This document shows positions 1 to 8,879 of a DNA stretch of 64,000 bases, one piece after another. Location of the stretch: NCBI GenBank assembly GCA_963725145.1, contig CAVRXL010000012.1, positions 1,488,001 to 1,552,000 on the forward strand, written 5' to 3'. The notes under the pieces were generated by a model. The model was not told the DNA's origin and ran no database searches. It saw nothing but the letters and a program-made list of their open reading frames with translations. Position 1 is the first letter of the stretch. Each line of letters opens with the position of its first letter. This DNA comes from DATAEE01 sp963725145 (GTDB lineage Bacteria; Acidobacteriota; Vicinamibacteria; Vicinamibacterales; 2-12-FULL-66-21). Position numbers and translations under genes: made by a program.

Positions 1-1
1 G

Positions 2-346
2 CGTACGGTCCGCGTCCTCCTCGATCTGATGACGGTCAAGTTCCTCATCAGCTACTCGACGCGTCCGCTGCAGATCTTCGGCTTGCTCGGCCTCGGGATG
101 GGCACCGCCGGCCTGGTCGTGCTCACGTACCTCGGCTACCTCAAGTACGTTGCCCACGAAGGCATCGGTCAGCGTCTCTGGCTGCCGTTCGCCGTGCTGC
201 TCATCTTCACCGGTGTGCAGCTCGTGACGCTCGGCCTGCTCGCCGAGCTGCAGGCGCGAACCTACCACGAGTCGCAGGACAAACCGGTGTACGTCGTGCG
301 CGACGTGCTGGAAACGCCCGCGGCCGCCGTGGTCACGTCGAGGTAG
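2..346 (+). CDS. Glycosyltransferase family 2, C-terminal fragment (cut by window edge)
   Basis: The reading frame is open from the first bases, so the gene starts before the window. The visible part reads RTVRVLLDLMTVKFL and then holds two hydrophobic segments (around IFGLLGLGMGTAGLVVLTYL and WLPFAVLLIFTGVQLVTLGL) before a short polar tail. This is the usual C-terminal membrane anchor of DPM1/ArnC-like GT2 enzymes, which transfer a sugar to a lipid carrier or glycan at the inner membrane. The catalytic GT-A domain is outside the window, so the family call rests on the tail alone. It fits the glycan-synthesis genes that follow. Confidence 0.7.
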   Translation, partial: RTVRVLLDLMTVKFLISYSTRPLQIFGLLGLGMGTAGLVVLTYLGYLKYVAHEGIGQRLWLPFAVLLIFTGVQLVTLGLLAELQARTYHESQDKPVYVVRDVLETPAAAVVTSR

Positions 347-399
347 CGGGTACGTCCTCTTTTTCTGCGCGGTTTTCACAACGGGTTCTTCTGGCGGCC

Positions 400-1332
400 G
401 TGATGGCGGTCGCCGCGGCCTGCGGCGACTCGGCCGGCCCGCTGCCGATGGGGCCGTCGATCGCCTGTCCCGCCCCGGTCGCGACCTCGTCGGCGACGGG
501 GCAGCCGGTGGCCGTCTTGTATCCGGCGCCGGTCGCCATGGGCGGCTCGGCGCCGGTCGCCGTGACGTGCGCGCCGCCGTCTGGATCGACATTCCCGATC
601 GGATCGACGCAGGTCGCCTGCGTCGCGACCGATGCGCGCGGGGCGTCCGCGTTGTGCGCCTTCTCGATCGTCGTGACCGGGCCGCCCAGGCTGGCGGCCA
701 CGCGGTTCCTGTCGTTCGGCGACAGTCTGACGCTTGGGACGACATCGGTCCCGAGCATCCGGTTCCTCTCGGAGGTGCCCGATTCGTATCCGTTCAAGCT
801 CCAGCGCCTCCTCACGCAACGCTACACCGCCCAGACCGTGACGGTCCTCAACGACGGCATCGGCGGCGAGATGGCCTCGTCCCCGACGCTGCACAGCCCG
901 GGCGGTGACGTCCGGTTGCCGCAGAGCGTCGACACCCATCGTCCCGAGGTGGTGCTGTTGATGGAAGGGACGAACGACCTTCAGGTATTGAATCCGGATC
1001 GACGCCCTCGAGGCGCTCGAAGGCATGGTGCACAACGCGCGCGTGCGCGGCGCGCGCGTGTTTCTCGCGACGATTCCGCCGCAGAAGCCGGGCTCTCCGA
1101 CACCAACCCGACGTCGATGGCGCTGGTTCCCGGTTTCAACGATCAGATCCGGGCGCTCGCCACGCGCGAGGGGGCGACGCTCGTGGAGGTGTACAACCGG
1201 AATGCGTAGGCCGTCCGATCTGATCGGCCGGACGGACTGCACCCGGTGCCGCAGGGCTACGATCTCATGGCCCAGATCTTCTTCGACACGATCCGGGCCA
1301 CGCTGGAGGCGCAACGGCTTGCGCTTCCGTAA
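400..1332 (+). pseudogene. HYR-domain + SGNH/GDSL hydrolase lipoprotein, frameshifted
   Basis: An N-terminal hydrophobic stretch ending in AAAC suggests a lipoprotein; the true start is unclear (GTG at 400, ATG at 403 or an upstream non-ATG codon). An HYR-like region follows (PSGSTFPIGSTQVACVATD), then an SGNH hydrolase with FLSFGDSLTLG (block I), GTNDL and a C-terminal DGLHPVPQGY carrying the catalytic His. The domain is continuous only if the frame changes: GTNDL in frame 1, IDALEALEGMVHNARV in frame 2 (about 992-1085), frame 1 again to a TAG at 1207, SDLIGR in frame 2, and DGLHP in frame 1 to the TAA at 1330. Four small indels mean decay or poor consensus. The intact protein would be an exported esterase-like enzyme. 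Confidence 0.7.
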
Positions 1333-2953
1333 GCCGCTGGCCGCGCTGGCGCTGTTCGCGCTGCTGACGGTCGTTCATACCTGGCCGCTCGCGACGGGGC
1401 CGGCCACGCTCTCGCGCAACGACAACGCCGACACCGTCCTCAACGAGTGGATCCTGGCCTGGGTCGCCCATCAGCTGCCGAGGGCGCCGCTGCGTCTCTT
1501 TCAGGGCAACATCTTCCATCCAGAGCCGGACACGCTGGCGTTTTCGGAGCACATGGTCGTGCAGTCGGTGATGGGGCTGCCGTTTTTTTCGCTGGGCGCG
1601 TCCCCGGTGCTGGTGTACAACCTGCTGCTGCTCGCCGGTTTCACGCTGACTGCGTGGATGATGTACCTGGTAATCGCGCGCGCGACGGGGGACGCGCTCG
1701 CCGGCCTGGTCGCCGGATCGCTGGCCGCCTTCAATTCCCACGTCTTCACGCGGCTGCCGCATCTCCAGGCGTTGCACGTCGAGTTTCTTCCGCTCGCGGT
1801 CCTCGCGCTGCACACGCTGCTCGTGCGGCCTTCCCTCCGGAACGCGATCGGCCTCGGCGTGCTCTTCGCGCTTCAGGGGCTCACGTCCAACTACTGGCTG
1901 GCCTTCATCACGCTCGCGTTCGTCGCGGCGGGACTCGTCAGGCCGGGCGAGTGGACGGGCGCCCGACTGCCTCGCGCGGGACTCATGCTGGTGCTCGCGG
2001 CAGCGGTCGCGCTCATCCTCGTGGTGCCGTTCCTCCTGCCGTACTACCGGGCGATGCGCGAACAGGGGCTCGAGCGAGGGCTTGACGTGATCGCGATGCA
2101 CTCCGCGACCTGGCAGGACTACCTGAGCACGACGGGGCGCCTCCACTGGCACTGGTGGAGCCGTTACATCTGGGGGGATGAGTTCCGAACGGCGCTGTTC
2201 CCGGGCGTCATCGCGACCGCGCTCGTCGGTGTGTCCGTCGTCTCGCGCGTCGCGTGGCGCGACCGGCACGCCCGGCTCTGGCTGGCGATGGGCGTCACCG
2301 GCGTCGTGATCTCGTTCGGCACGAGCATCCCGGGATACGCGCTCCTGTGGAAGATCTTCCCGCTCCTCAAAGGAGTTCGAGCGCCCGTGAGGGCGGGACA
2401 TCTCGCGCTCGTCGCGGTCGCAGCGCTCGCGGGCTTCGCGCTGGCGCACCTCCGGCGCACGCACGGAGGGCGGAGATGGATGACAGCCGCTGCGTGGGGC
2501 GTACTCGTCGGCGTGCACGTGGAGGCCCTTCGCGCGCCGCTCGGATTCATGCCCGCCTCGCTTCCACCTCCTGAGTACAAGGTGCTGGCCGCCGAGCGCC
2601 GGGCGATCGTCGCCGAGTTCCCGTTCTACCATCCGCGGCGCTTCTTCGGGAACGCACAGTACATGCTCAACTCGACGAGCCACTGGAGGCCGCTCGTCAA
2701 CGGGTACAGCGGCTTCCTGCCGGCGAGCTACGTCATCCACTACGACGAGCTCCACGGTTTTCCGGACGAACGGTCGCTGAAGGCGCTGCGCGATCTGCTC
2801 GTGACACACGTCGTGGTCCACCATCTCCCGCCGTCCCGAGTGTCTGACGCCTTCGGTCCGATGCCGCCGCTGGCCGCGCTGGAACCGATCGCGCAGTCGC
2901 CGCAACTGACGGTCTATCGCCTGCGCTGGGAACGGATCCCCGGCCGACGCTGA
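1319..2953 (+). CDS. Polytopic GT-C-like membrane protein (paralogue A)
   Basis: A 544-residue integral membrane protein with about eleven hydrophobic segments and a soluble C-terminal tail. The TTG start at 1319 is chosen because a GGAGG lies 9 bases upstream and the protein then begins directly before the first membrane helix (PLAALALFALLTVVHTWPL). It overlaps the hydrolase pseudogene by 14 bases. The first periplasmic loop holds NxFHPxPxxLAxSE and the tail holds EFPFY, YMLNSTSHW and PLVNGYS; both blocks recur in the next gene, so the two are tandem paralogues. Architecture suggests a lipid-linked-sugar-dependent GT-C transferase, but no named family is certain and the catalytic acid was not identified. 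Confidence 0.8.
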   Translation: MRFRKPLAALALFALLTVVHTWPLATGPATLSRNDNADTVLNEWILAWVAHQLPRAPLRLFQGNIFHPEPDTLAFSEHMVVQSVMGLPFFSLGASPVLVYNLLLLAGFTLTAWMMYLVIARATGDALAGLVAGSLAAFNSHVFTRLPHLQALHVEFLPLAVLALHTLLVRPSLRNAIGLGVLFALQGLTSNYWLAFITLAFVAAGLVRPGEWTGARLPRAGLMLVLAAAVALILVVPFLLPYYRAMREQGLERGLDVIAMHSATWQDYLSTTGRLHWHWWSRYIWGDEFRTALFPGVIATALVGVSVVSRVAWRDRHARLWLAMGVTGVVISFGTSIPGYALLWKIFPLLKGVRAPVRAGHLALVAVAALAGFALAHLRRTHGGRRWMTAAAWGVLVGVHVEALRAPLGFMPASLPPPEYKVLAAERRAIVAEFPFYHPRRFFGNAQYMLNSTSHWRPLVNGYSGFLPASYVIHYDELHGFPDERSLKALRDLLVTHVVVHHLPPSRVSDAFGPMPPLAALEPIAQSPQLTVYRLRWERIPGRR

Positions 2954-4581
2954 TGACACGCCGCGCCGTTGAAATCGGCGGCATCGTGGTGTTCGCCCTG
3001 CTGGCGACAATCGTGCTCACCTATCCGCTGGCGTTCGGGATGTCCGACCTGGGCCGGCTGCGGCTCACCGACGGCCGCTGGAGCATCTGGGTGGTCAACT
3101 GGGTCGCGCACGCGCTCACGACCGCGCCGGTGCAGCTCTACGAAGCGAACGTCTTTCATCCGTATCCGCATGCCCTCGCGCTGTCCGAGCCCAACATTGG
3201 CGCGGGGATCCTGGCGGCGCCGGCGTCTCTCATCGGCGGAAACCCGATCGCGACGCACAATGTGGCCGTCCTCGTCTCGTTCGTTCTCGCGGTTCTCGGT
3301 GCGTTCCTTCTGGCCCGGCACATCACCGGGAACCGGTTCGCCGCCGCCGCGGCCGCGATCGCGTTCGCGTTCTGCCCCTACGTGTTTTCCCACACCGCTC
3401 ACATCCAGCTCCTGATGACCGCAGGGCTGCCGTTCACGCTGCTGGCGCTTCACCGGTTCGTTGACGAGCGCACTCCCGGCCGCGCCGCCGCGCTCGGCGC
3501 CGTCATCGCCGCGCAGGCGCTGTCGTGCGCGTACTACGGCATCCTCGCGGGGCTGCTGGTCGGGTTCGGAGTGGTCTTCTTCGCCGTGAGCCGGCGGCTG
3601 GCGCGCGACCAGGCGTTCTGGCTCGGAGCCGCCGGCGCCGCCGCGCTGGCCGCGCTCGTCGTCCTGCCGTTCTTTCTCCCGCATCTCGCCGCGCAGCGCG
3701 CGAGCGGCTTCGCCCGGACGTTGAACGACGCGCGCATCTTCTCCGCAGACTGGCGGAGCTATCTCGCCTCTGCGTCGTGGACCCACCGGTGGATGCTCCC
3801 GCTGCTCGGCCAGTGGAAGGAGCCGCTCAATCCCGGGTTCCTCGTCGCGGCGCTGGGCCTTGCGGGCGTGTGGCTCGGCCTCCGGCCTTCTGCGGGCGAC
3901 GAGCGCCGGCGTGACACCGTGGTGTTCTACGCGCTCGTCACGGGCCTGGCGTGCTGGTTGTCGTTCGGCCCGGGCGGCGGCCTCTACACCGCGCTCTACC
4001 GGACGATCCCGGTTTTCAGCTTTCTGCGGGCACCCTCGCGCTTCGGGATCGCCGTCTCGCTGGGCCTGGCGATGCTGATGGCGATCGCCATCAATGCGTT
4101 GAGCCGGCGGGGCAGGGAATGGCGGATCGCGATGGCCGCCGCGCCTATCCTGGTGGCCGTCGAGCTCGCCGTGGTGCCCCTTCAATTCGACCGGATGCCG
4201 GCCGTGCCGGCGGTCTACCGGGTCCTGGCGGTCCAGCCGCGCGGACCGGTTGCGGAATTCCCCTTCTATGGCGGCCGCCAGGTCGAGTTCAACGCGCTGT
4301 ACATGTTGTTCTCCACGTACCACTGGCAGCCGCTGCTCAACGGCTACAGCGACAACTTTCCACCGGATTTCTACGATCTGGCGCAGACCCTCCAGACGTT
4401 CCCGAGCTCGGAGGCCTTCAAGGCGCTGGACGATCGCCAGACCCGGTACATCGTCGTGCACTACCCGCGCTATTCGAGCGAGCATGCAGCGAACGTGAAA
4501 GCGCGGCTGGACGTCTTTCAACCCCGCTTGCGCCTGGTTGTAAGAGCCGACACGATAGAATTGTTCGAGCTGACGAGATGA
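2953..4581 (+). CDS. Polytopic GT-C-like membrane protein (paralogue B)
   Basis: A 542-residue membrane protein whose ATG overlaps the previous stop (ATGA), so the two are translationally coupled. It shares with its neighbour the early loop motif NVFHPYPHALALSE and the tail motifs EFPFY, YMLFSTYHW and PLLNGYS, which shows duplication. About ten membrane helices are followed by a soluble C-terminal domain ending VVRADTIELFELTR. A role in adding sugars to envelope glycans on the periplasmic side is inferred from topology and from neighbouring glycan genes; substrate unknown. Confidence 0.8.
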   Translation: MTRRAVEIGGIVVFALLATIVLTYPLAFGMSDLGRLRLTDGRWSIWVVNWVAHALTTAPVQLYEANVFHPYPHALALSEPNIGAGILAAPASLIGGNPIATHNVAVLVSFVLAVLGAFLLARHITGNRFAAAAAAIAFAFCPYVFSHTAHIQLLMTAGLPFTLLALHRFVDERTPGRAAALGAVIAAQALSCAYYGILAGLLVGFGVVFFAVSRRLARDQAFWLGAAGAAALAALVVLPFFLPHLAAQRASGFARTLNDARIFSADWRSYLASASWTHRWMLPLLGQWKEPLNPGFLVAALGLAGVWLGLRPSAGDERRRDTVVFYALVTGLACWLSFGPGGGLYTALYRTIPVFSFLRAPSRFGIAVSLGLAMLMAIAINALSRRGREWRIAMAAAPILVAVELAVVPLQFDRMPAVPAVYRVLAVQPRGPVAEFPFYGGRQVEFNALYMLFSTYHWQPLLNGYSDNFPPDFYDLAQTLQTFPSSEAFKALDDRQTRYIVVHYPRYSSEHAANVKARLDVFQPRLRLVVRADTIELFELTR

Positions 4582-5429
4582 AGCTCCCCATCCGGAATGC
4601 CCTCGGAACGAGGGCTTGCCGAGCCCTGGCGGCGGTGTGCGCGGCTGCGGCCGTCGCGTGTGGCGGCAACCCGGTCCAGCCGCCGCCTCCACCACCGCCC
4701 AACACTGCGCCGATCGTTCGGAGCGTCACGCCCAACCGAATGCAGGTGGATGCCGGGCAGGAGGTTGAAGTCACCGCGGTGGCCGAAGATGTGCAGACTC
4801 CGGCCGACCAGTTGCTGTACGAGTGGGTAGCGGACCCTGTTGGCGGGACGTTTACGGGCCAGGGACGCATTGTTCGTTGGCGCGCCCCCACAGACGGGCC
4901 TGTTCCGAGCGACTACACCATCAGAGTGACTGTACGTGACTTGACTTTGAGCGGGACGGGAACATCAGCGCCCATCAGAGTCAACGACGGCATCCGCGAG
5001 ATGCGCCAACTCGCAGAGACTTTTCTTGCTGACTTTTCCGACTCGACGAAGTCCGCCGAGTTGTGCGTCCGCAACTTCACGGACTCGTGTCCGGGTAAGC
5101 GGGACGAGCTCGCCCAGATCCAGGATAACCGGCGGACCCTCGTCATCGTCTCGGAAATGCACAGAGTCGGAGACGTACAAATGAATGCCAGTCCATTCAC
5201 CTGTACTGCGCCGACAGGCAAGGCAAGTTGTGCCTTGGTGGTGTCACCCGTTCAATGGATTTCTCGTCTCAGAAGTAACGGCTCCGTCGAGTGCGTCCGC
5301 GGAGATTCGTGGCTCACCGGAGTTTACGAGCGCAACCAATGGTGGCTGTGCGACAGTAACTTTTTCGGCGGGTTCTGCAGCGGCACCCCGATTACCAATC
5401 GGTCCGCTTGGTCGTCGCTGGTTCGGTAG
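4578..5429 (+). CDS. Lipoprotein with proline linker and Ig-like region
   Basis: 283 residues, ATG overlapping the previous stop (ATGA). The signal peptide ends in AVAC (Cys28), a lipobox, followed by GGNPVQ and a run of seven prolines. Residues about 45-135 resemble a PKD/Ig-like beta domain (TAPIVRSVTPNRMQVDAGQ, TIRVTVRDL). The C-terminal half has eight or so cysteines and ends with a tryptophan-rich stretch; its function is not recognised. Coupling to the two GT-C-like genes suggests a surface role. The 3' end overlaps the convergent gene by 38 bases. Confidence 0.8.
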   Translation: MKLPIRNALGTRACRALAAVCAAAAVACGGNPVQPPPPPPPNTAPIVRSVTPNRMQVDAGQEVEVTAVAEDVQTPADQLLYEWVADPVGGTFTGQGRIVRWRAPTDGPVPSDYTIRVTVRDLTLSGTGTSAPIRVNDGIREMRQLAETFLADFSDSTKSAELCVRNFTDSCPGKRDELAQIQDNRRTLVIVSEMHRVGDVQMNASPFTCTAPTGKASCALVVSPVQWISRLRSNGSVECVRGDSWLTGVYERNQWWLCDSNFFGGFCSGTPITNRSAWSSLVR

Positions 5430-6366
5430 GTACGCTCACTTCTGGAGTCCCGAAGGCGTAGATCAACCCGCCCGGCAGGTTCCCGACCGCCCCCAGCGCG
5501 ACGAACAGCACTGAGAGTGCGAAGGCTTGTGACTCGGGGACGCCGATCGATCCGAACAGCCAGACGAACGCGACCTGGCTGGTGCCGAGGCCGTACACCG
5601 TGATCGGGACGAGCATGATCAGCAGGATGATCGGTATCAGAGAGAAATAGATCTCTGGGGAAGCGGCGATCCTGAGCGCCATCCCGAGACAGAAGGCCTG
5701 AACGATCCGAAGCATCTGGACGCCGACGGATCCAAGCGTCACGTTGGCGAGCGCTCTGGGGCGGTGACGGTACCGGCGCATCGTTTCGAGAAGCCGGCCC
5801 GACGCGTGGCGCAGGCGCGCGCCGGGGAGCGCGGCGATGAGCCGCGTGGCCGCCGCGGCGGCGGTGTCGCTGAAGAGGACGGCGCCTGCGACCGCGCACG
5901 CGGCGGCGGTCAGCGCCAGCGTGAGGATGACGCCCGTGTCGCGTGTCGCCGCCTGCACGCCCCACAGGCTCGTGCACGCCACGAGCAGCAGCGACCAGAC
6001 GCCGAGCAACCGGTCCATCACAACGGATGCGGTCGCGTCCGCCGCTCCGACGCCATGCCGGGCGAGGCTCACCGCGCGAACGGCGTCTCCTCCAACGCTG
6101 GGCAGGAACGTGCCGAGGAACGTGCTGACGAAAAAGACGCGGAGGACGATCGGCAGGGACACAGGTCCTGCGATCGCCCGGACGAGCACGATCCAGCGGT
6201 ACGCCATGAGCGCGCGATCGACCGCGACGAGCGCGACGGCGACGGCAATCCACGCGGGCTGCGCCGCCGCGGCCGCGCCCCAGACCCTGACGGGATCGGC
6301 GAGCAGCAGCGCCACGATCGTGAGGCCGAGGCCGAAGGCGAGCCGCAGGGCACGGGTCCAGCCCAT
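5392..6366 (-). CDS. UPF0104 / LPG-synthase-TM (AglD2-like) membrane protein
   Basis: 324 residues with about eight membrane helices. The family motif F-x2-FLPSVGGDAVRAV is at residues about 82-97 and a second conserved block VPITVYGLGTSQ lies near residue 255. Proteins of this family sit next to glycosyltransferases and are thought to flip or process lipid-linked intermediates, or to be the membrane half of lysyl-phosphatidylglycerol synthase; no synthase domain is attached here. The ATG abuts a period-7 repeat that fills the 28-base gap to the radical SAM gene. A distant paralogue lies at 17358-18359. Confidence 0.85.
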   Translation of the reverse strand: MGWTRALRLAFGLGLTIVALLLADPVRVWGAAAAAQPAWIAVAVALVAVDRALMAYRWIVLVRAIAGPVSLPIVLRVFFVSTFLGTFLPSVGGDAVRAVSLARHGVGAADATASVVMDRLLGVWSLLLVACTSLWGVQAATRDTGVILTLALTAAACAVAGAVLFSDTAAAAATRLIAALPGARLRHASGRLLETMRRYRHRPRALANVTLGSVGVQMLRIVQAFCLGMALRIAASPEIYFSLIPIILLIMLVPITVYGLGTSQVAFVWLFGSIGVPESQAFALSVLFVALGAVGNLPGGLIYAFGTPEVSVPTEPATTKRTDW

Positions 6367-6392
6367 TGTGGATTGTGGATTGCGGAACGCTG
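6365..6392. repeat. Period-7 tandem array in spacer (ATTGTGG units)
   Basis: Two exact ATTGTGG copies and one ATTGCGG, then AACGCTG, fill the gap between the UPF0104 start codon and the radical SAM stop codon. The segment GTGGATTG-NN-GA-NN-GCTGAAT recurs with identical spacing at 21373-21394, so this is a dispersed element and not chance low complexity. Confidence 0.75.
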
Positions 6393-6394
6393 AA

Positions 6395-7549
6395 TTACGG
6401 CGCCGGGACCGACTGCAGGTGGCTCGCCGGGTCGTGCTTGACGCGATAAGCCCGCACGAGAAACTTCGCGTAAGGCACGAACTGCTTCATCGCGCCGACG
6501 TTCACCTGGCACGGGCTCAGGCACGTGCCGCAGACGTCCTTCTTCACTTGCTCGCGGTGGGCGAGGTTGGCCGCCCTGAAGTACAGCTCTTCGGCGGTCG
6601 CGTCGAGCACGTTTCCCAGCTTGTCCGAGTTCTCGCAGTAGAACAGGTCGCCGGTCGGATTGAGCAGCAGCCCCTGGCGCTGGAAAGGGCAGGGCATCGT
6701 CCGGTGGTACCCGTTCGCGATCATGTCCGCGTAGTGCAGATACATGAACGACTGCCCGCTGAGGATCGACTCCTCCTGGACCCGTTCCAGGAAGAACTTG
6801 CGCATGAAGACTTCCTCGCGCTCCTGGAAGCCGATCGTCTGCGCAAGATCGCTGTTGTTCAGCATGTTCTCGGTGAACCGCAGCATGTTGAATACGATGT
6901 CGAGCTTTCGCGCGCGCGCCCAGGCGAGGATGTTGCCGGCATCATCGAGGTTCGTCGAGAAGATGGTCGACGCAATCCCGAACTGGAAGCTGGCGTGCTC
7001 GTCCGCGAGCGCCTGCATGGCCTCGATGGTCTTGCATGCCTTGGCGAACCCGTTGTCGACGTGGCGCACCTGATTGTGGATGTCGCCGATGCCGTCGAGC
7101 GACACGCGAGCGCTGAACAGGAGCCCGTTCTCCTCGCAATACTCGACGATGCGCGTCAACATCGGGATGGCCCGGTGCGGCGTGAGACCGGTCGTGTTGA
7201 TGCCGACTTTGCGCAGCCGCGGCAGCCGGCGATGGAACAGCTCGACCATCTCCGGAAGGTCGTTCCGGGTCGTCGGCTCGCCTCCCGAGATGTTCAGGTT
7301 CTCTACGGCGCCCCAGAACGGGTGATTCATCGCCCCGTCGAGCTGGTCGAGCGTCATGTCCGACTTGCGATCCCCATGCTTCCAGTTGTGGCACATCTCG
7401 CAGCGGGCGTCGCAGACCCACGTGCAGTTGTAGATGAGGACAGTGGGGCGGATCGCATGGACCGTCGAGGCGACAGTGTTGTACACGTCGCGGGGGACAC
7501 CTGCGGCCGTCTTGGCGAGGTACTGAAGCCGGAAGCTGTTCGTGGACAT
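6395..7549 (-). CDS. Radical SAM protein with SPASM-like C-terminus
   Basis: 384 residues. The [4Fe-4S]-SAM motif is Cys46-x3-Cys50-x2-Cys53 (CDARCEMC), followed by the glycine-rich NISGGEPTTR and a DGIGDIHNQVR segment typical of the barrel. The C-terminus has spaced cysteines (CPF, YCEN, CGTC, SPC) as in SPASM/twitch domains that bind auxiliary iron-sulfur clusters. Such enzymes modify peptides, lipids or sugars by radical chemistry; the substrate cannot be read from sequence. It is co-directional with the downstream UPF0104 gene and with an upstream lipoprotein gene. Confidence 0.85.
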   Translation of the reverse strand: MSTNSFRLQYLAKTAAGVPRDVYNTVASTVHAIRPTVLIYNCTWVCDARCEMCHNWKHGDRKSDMTLDQLDGAMNHPFWGAVENLNISGGEPTTRNDLPEMVELFHRRLPRLRKVGINTTGLTPHRAIPMLTRIVEYCEENGLLFSARVSLDGIGDIHNQVRHVDNGFAKACKTIEAMQALADEHASFQFGIASTIFSTNLDDAGNILAWARARKLDIVFNMLRFTENMLNNSDLAQTIGFQEREEVFMRKFFLERVQEESILSGQSFMYLHYADMIANGYHRTMPCPFQRQGLLLNPTGDLFYCENSDKLGNVLDATAEELYFRAANLAHREQVKKDVCGTCLSPCQVNVGAMKQFVPYAKFLVRAYRVKHDPASHLQSVPAP

Positions 7550-7567
7550 GCTGCAGACGAAACGGAC

Positions 7568-7594
7568 GGGTCAGGCCCGAGCCGGGCCTGACCC
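7568..7594 (-). terminator. Hairpin between lipoprotein and radical SAM genes
   Basis: Perfect 12-base inverted repeat (GGGTCAGGCCCG, loop AGC, CGGGCCTGACCC) 20 bases after the lipoprotein stop. Only a short T run follows on the minus strand, so it is either a weak intrinsic terminator or a palindromic repeat element. Confidence 0.55.
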
Positions 7595-7614
7595 ATCATA
7601 CGACGCGAGAGGGC

Positions 7615-8727
7615 CTACTTGTTGGCGTACGCGGGACGCGGATTCGGAGAGACCCAGAGGTGACGATAGATCACGTCCGGCACTGAGGCTCCGTCGAGCC
7701 CGCTCCGGCCGACCGGTCCGCCGAGGTAGATAACGTGCGGGCTCGGGTCGTATTCGCGTCCCTCGAAATCCTTGCCTTTCTCGTAGATGTCTTCGCCATT
7801 CGGGTTGGCGCCCCGAATGATGCGAAGGTTGAAGAAGTTGTTCTTCCAGTTCGCTTCCCAGAGGTACGTCTCGCCCGGATCGAAGAAGACTTGCTCACGC
7901 TCGGCGCCTTCGGTGTCCGCCTGGTCGCCGTGGGTGAGGATACGCCACGCCACGACGCCCGGCGGATCGCCGCGCTTCTCGACCGTCAACCGGCGGTCGT
8001 TCGTGACGATGTCGTCGTATCCCTGCGCGGAGCACATGATCTTGGTCTTCCCGCCCTTGGTGTTGAAGATCACGTTGGTGGTGATCACTGACATTTCGCA
8101 TTGGCTGCACGTCGCGGGGAGCTCATACGAGACGTGGCTCTCGTGCGACAGGAGCTTCAGGCCCACACCCGGGATCCACTGATGGGGTCCGACGATGTGG
8201 CCGAATTTCGTCTTGCCCTGCGTCAGGGGATCGTACAGCTCGTTGCCCTTCATGAAGCCGACGCTGTCGGGCGCGATGAATGTCGCGGCGGTCCGCGCCG
8301 ACCACGGTCCGACCGTGCCGAGGAGCTCCGGCCGGGCTTGCCAGGAGTGCATCTCGCCCACGTTGAGCTCGGCCTGGACATCGTGCGTCGTCGTCGAGGC
8401 GCCCGCCGGCACCAGGCCCGATTGGTACACCCGGTTACCGGCCGCGTTATAGATCTCGAATCGATACGACAGCGGCTGCCCGGCAGTGGCGAACTTCAGC
8501 GCTGAGTTGCCCACGACCAGCGTGACGCCAGCGTCCGGCTTCGCGCCGTTCAACGGAGACTGCGGCGTCGGGGCGGTGGCCTTCAGCGTCGAGCCGTCCG
8601 GGTTGGCATTCGCTTCGCCGGGGATCGCGGCGCTTGGGGTGGAAGGGGTTGGCGAGGACTTGCCGCATGCGACCGCGACAGCCACCGCGCAAACGATCAG
8701 GGGTACAAGGCAGAACCTACGCTTCAT
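7615..8727 (-). CDS. Exported lipoprotein with fibronectin-like region, function unknown
   Basis: 370 residues from the ATG at 8727, chosen because GGAGAGGG lies just upstream and the signal peptide MKRRFCLVPLIVCAVAVAVAC ends in a lipobox (AVAC, Cys21). A low-complexity Ser/Thr/Pro linker follows, then a beta-rich domain (YRFEIYNAAGNRVYQSGL) like those in the lipoprotein at 16084. A polysaccharide-lyase or glucanase-like fold is possible for the C-terminal 200 residues (WRILTHGDQADTEG, YLWEANWKNNFFNLRIIRG) but not proven. It has its own predicted promoter at 8815-8843. Confidence 0.8.
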   Translation of the reverse strand: MKRRFCLVPLIVCAVAVAVACGKSSPTPSTPSAAIPGEANANPDGSTLKATAPTPQSPLNGAKPDAGVTLVVGNSALKFATAGQPLSYRFEIYNAAGNRVYQSGLVPAGASTTTHDVQAELNVGEMHSWQARPELLGTVGPWSARTAATFIAPDSVGFMKGNELYDPLTQGKTKFGHIVGPHQWIPGVGLKLLSHESHVSYELPATCSQCEMSVITTNVIFNTKGGKTKIMCSAQGYDDIVTNDRRLTVEKRGDPPGVVAWRILTHGDQADTEGAEREQVFFDPGETYLWEANWKNNFFNLRIIRGANPNGEDIYEKGKDFEGREYDPSPHVIYLGGPVGRSGLDGASVPDVIYRHLWVSPNPRPAYANK

Positions 8728-8814
8728 GACGATCCCTCTCCAGAACGATTGTTCGTGATACGCCGCCCGGCTGGGAAAACCGGGCACGGTCCGCGAGTAC
8801 TGGGTTGGCGAAAC

Positions 8815-8843
8815 ATAATACACGATTTCCTCTCCAGGGCCAA
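8815..8843 (-). promoter_or_regulatory. Sigma-70-like promoter for the lipoprotein gene
   Basis: On the minus strand TTGGCC and TATTAT are separated by 17 bases, with an A/T run (AAGAAAAAAAAGA at 8842-8854) just upstream that could act as an UP element. It is one of the few A/T-rich patches in this window and would give an 80-base leader to the lipoprotein gene. Confidence 0.5.
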
Positions 8844-8879
8844 GAAAAAAAAGACGCCAAGGTGCTGCGCAAGCTACGG

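Noticed and set aside
376..1314. Long antisense reading frames such as this Arg-rich one
   Set aside because: They are open only because of high G+C codon use and their translations are Arg/Pro/Gly-rich with no domains; the same applies across the window.
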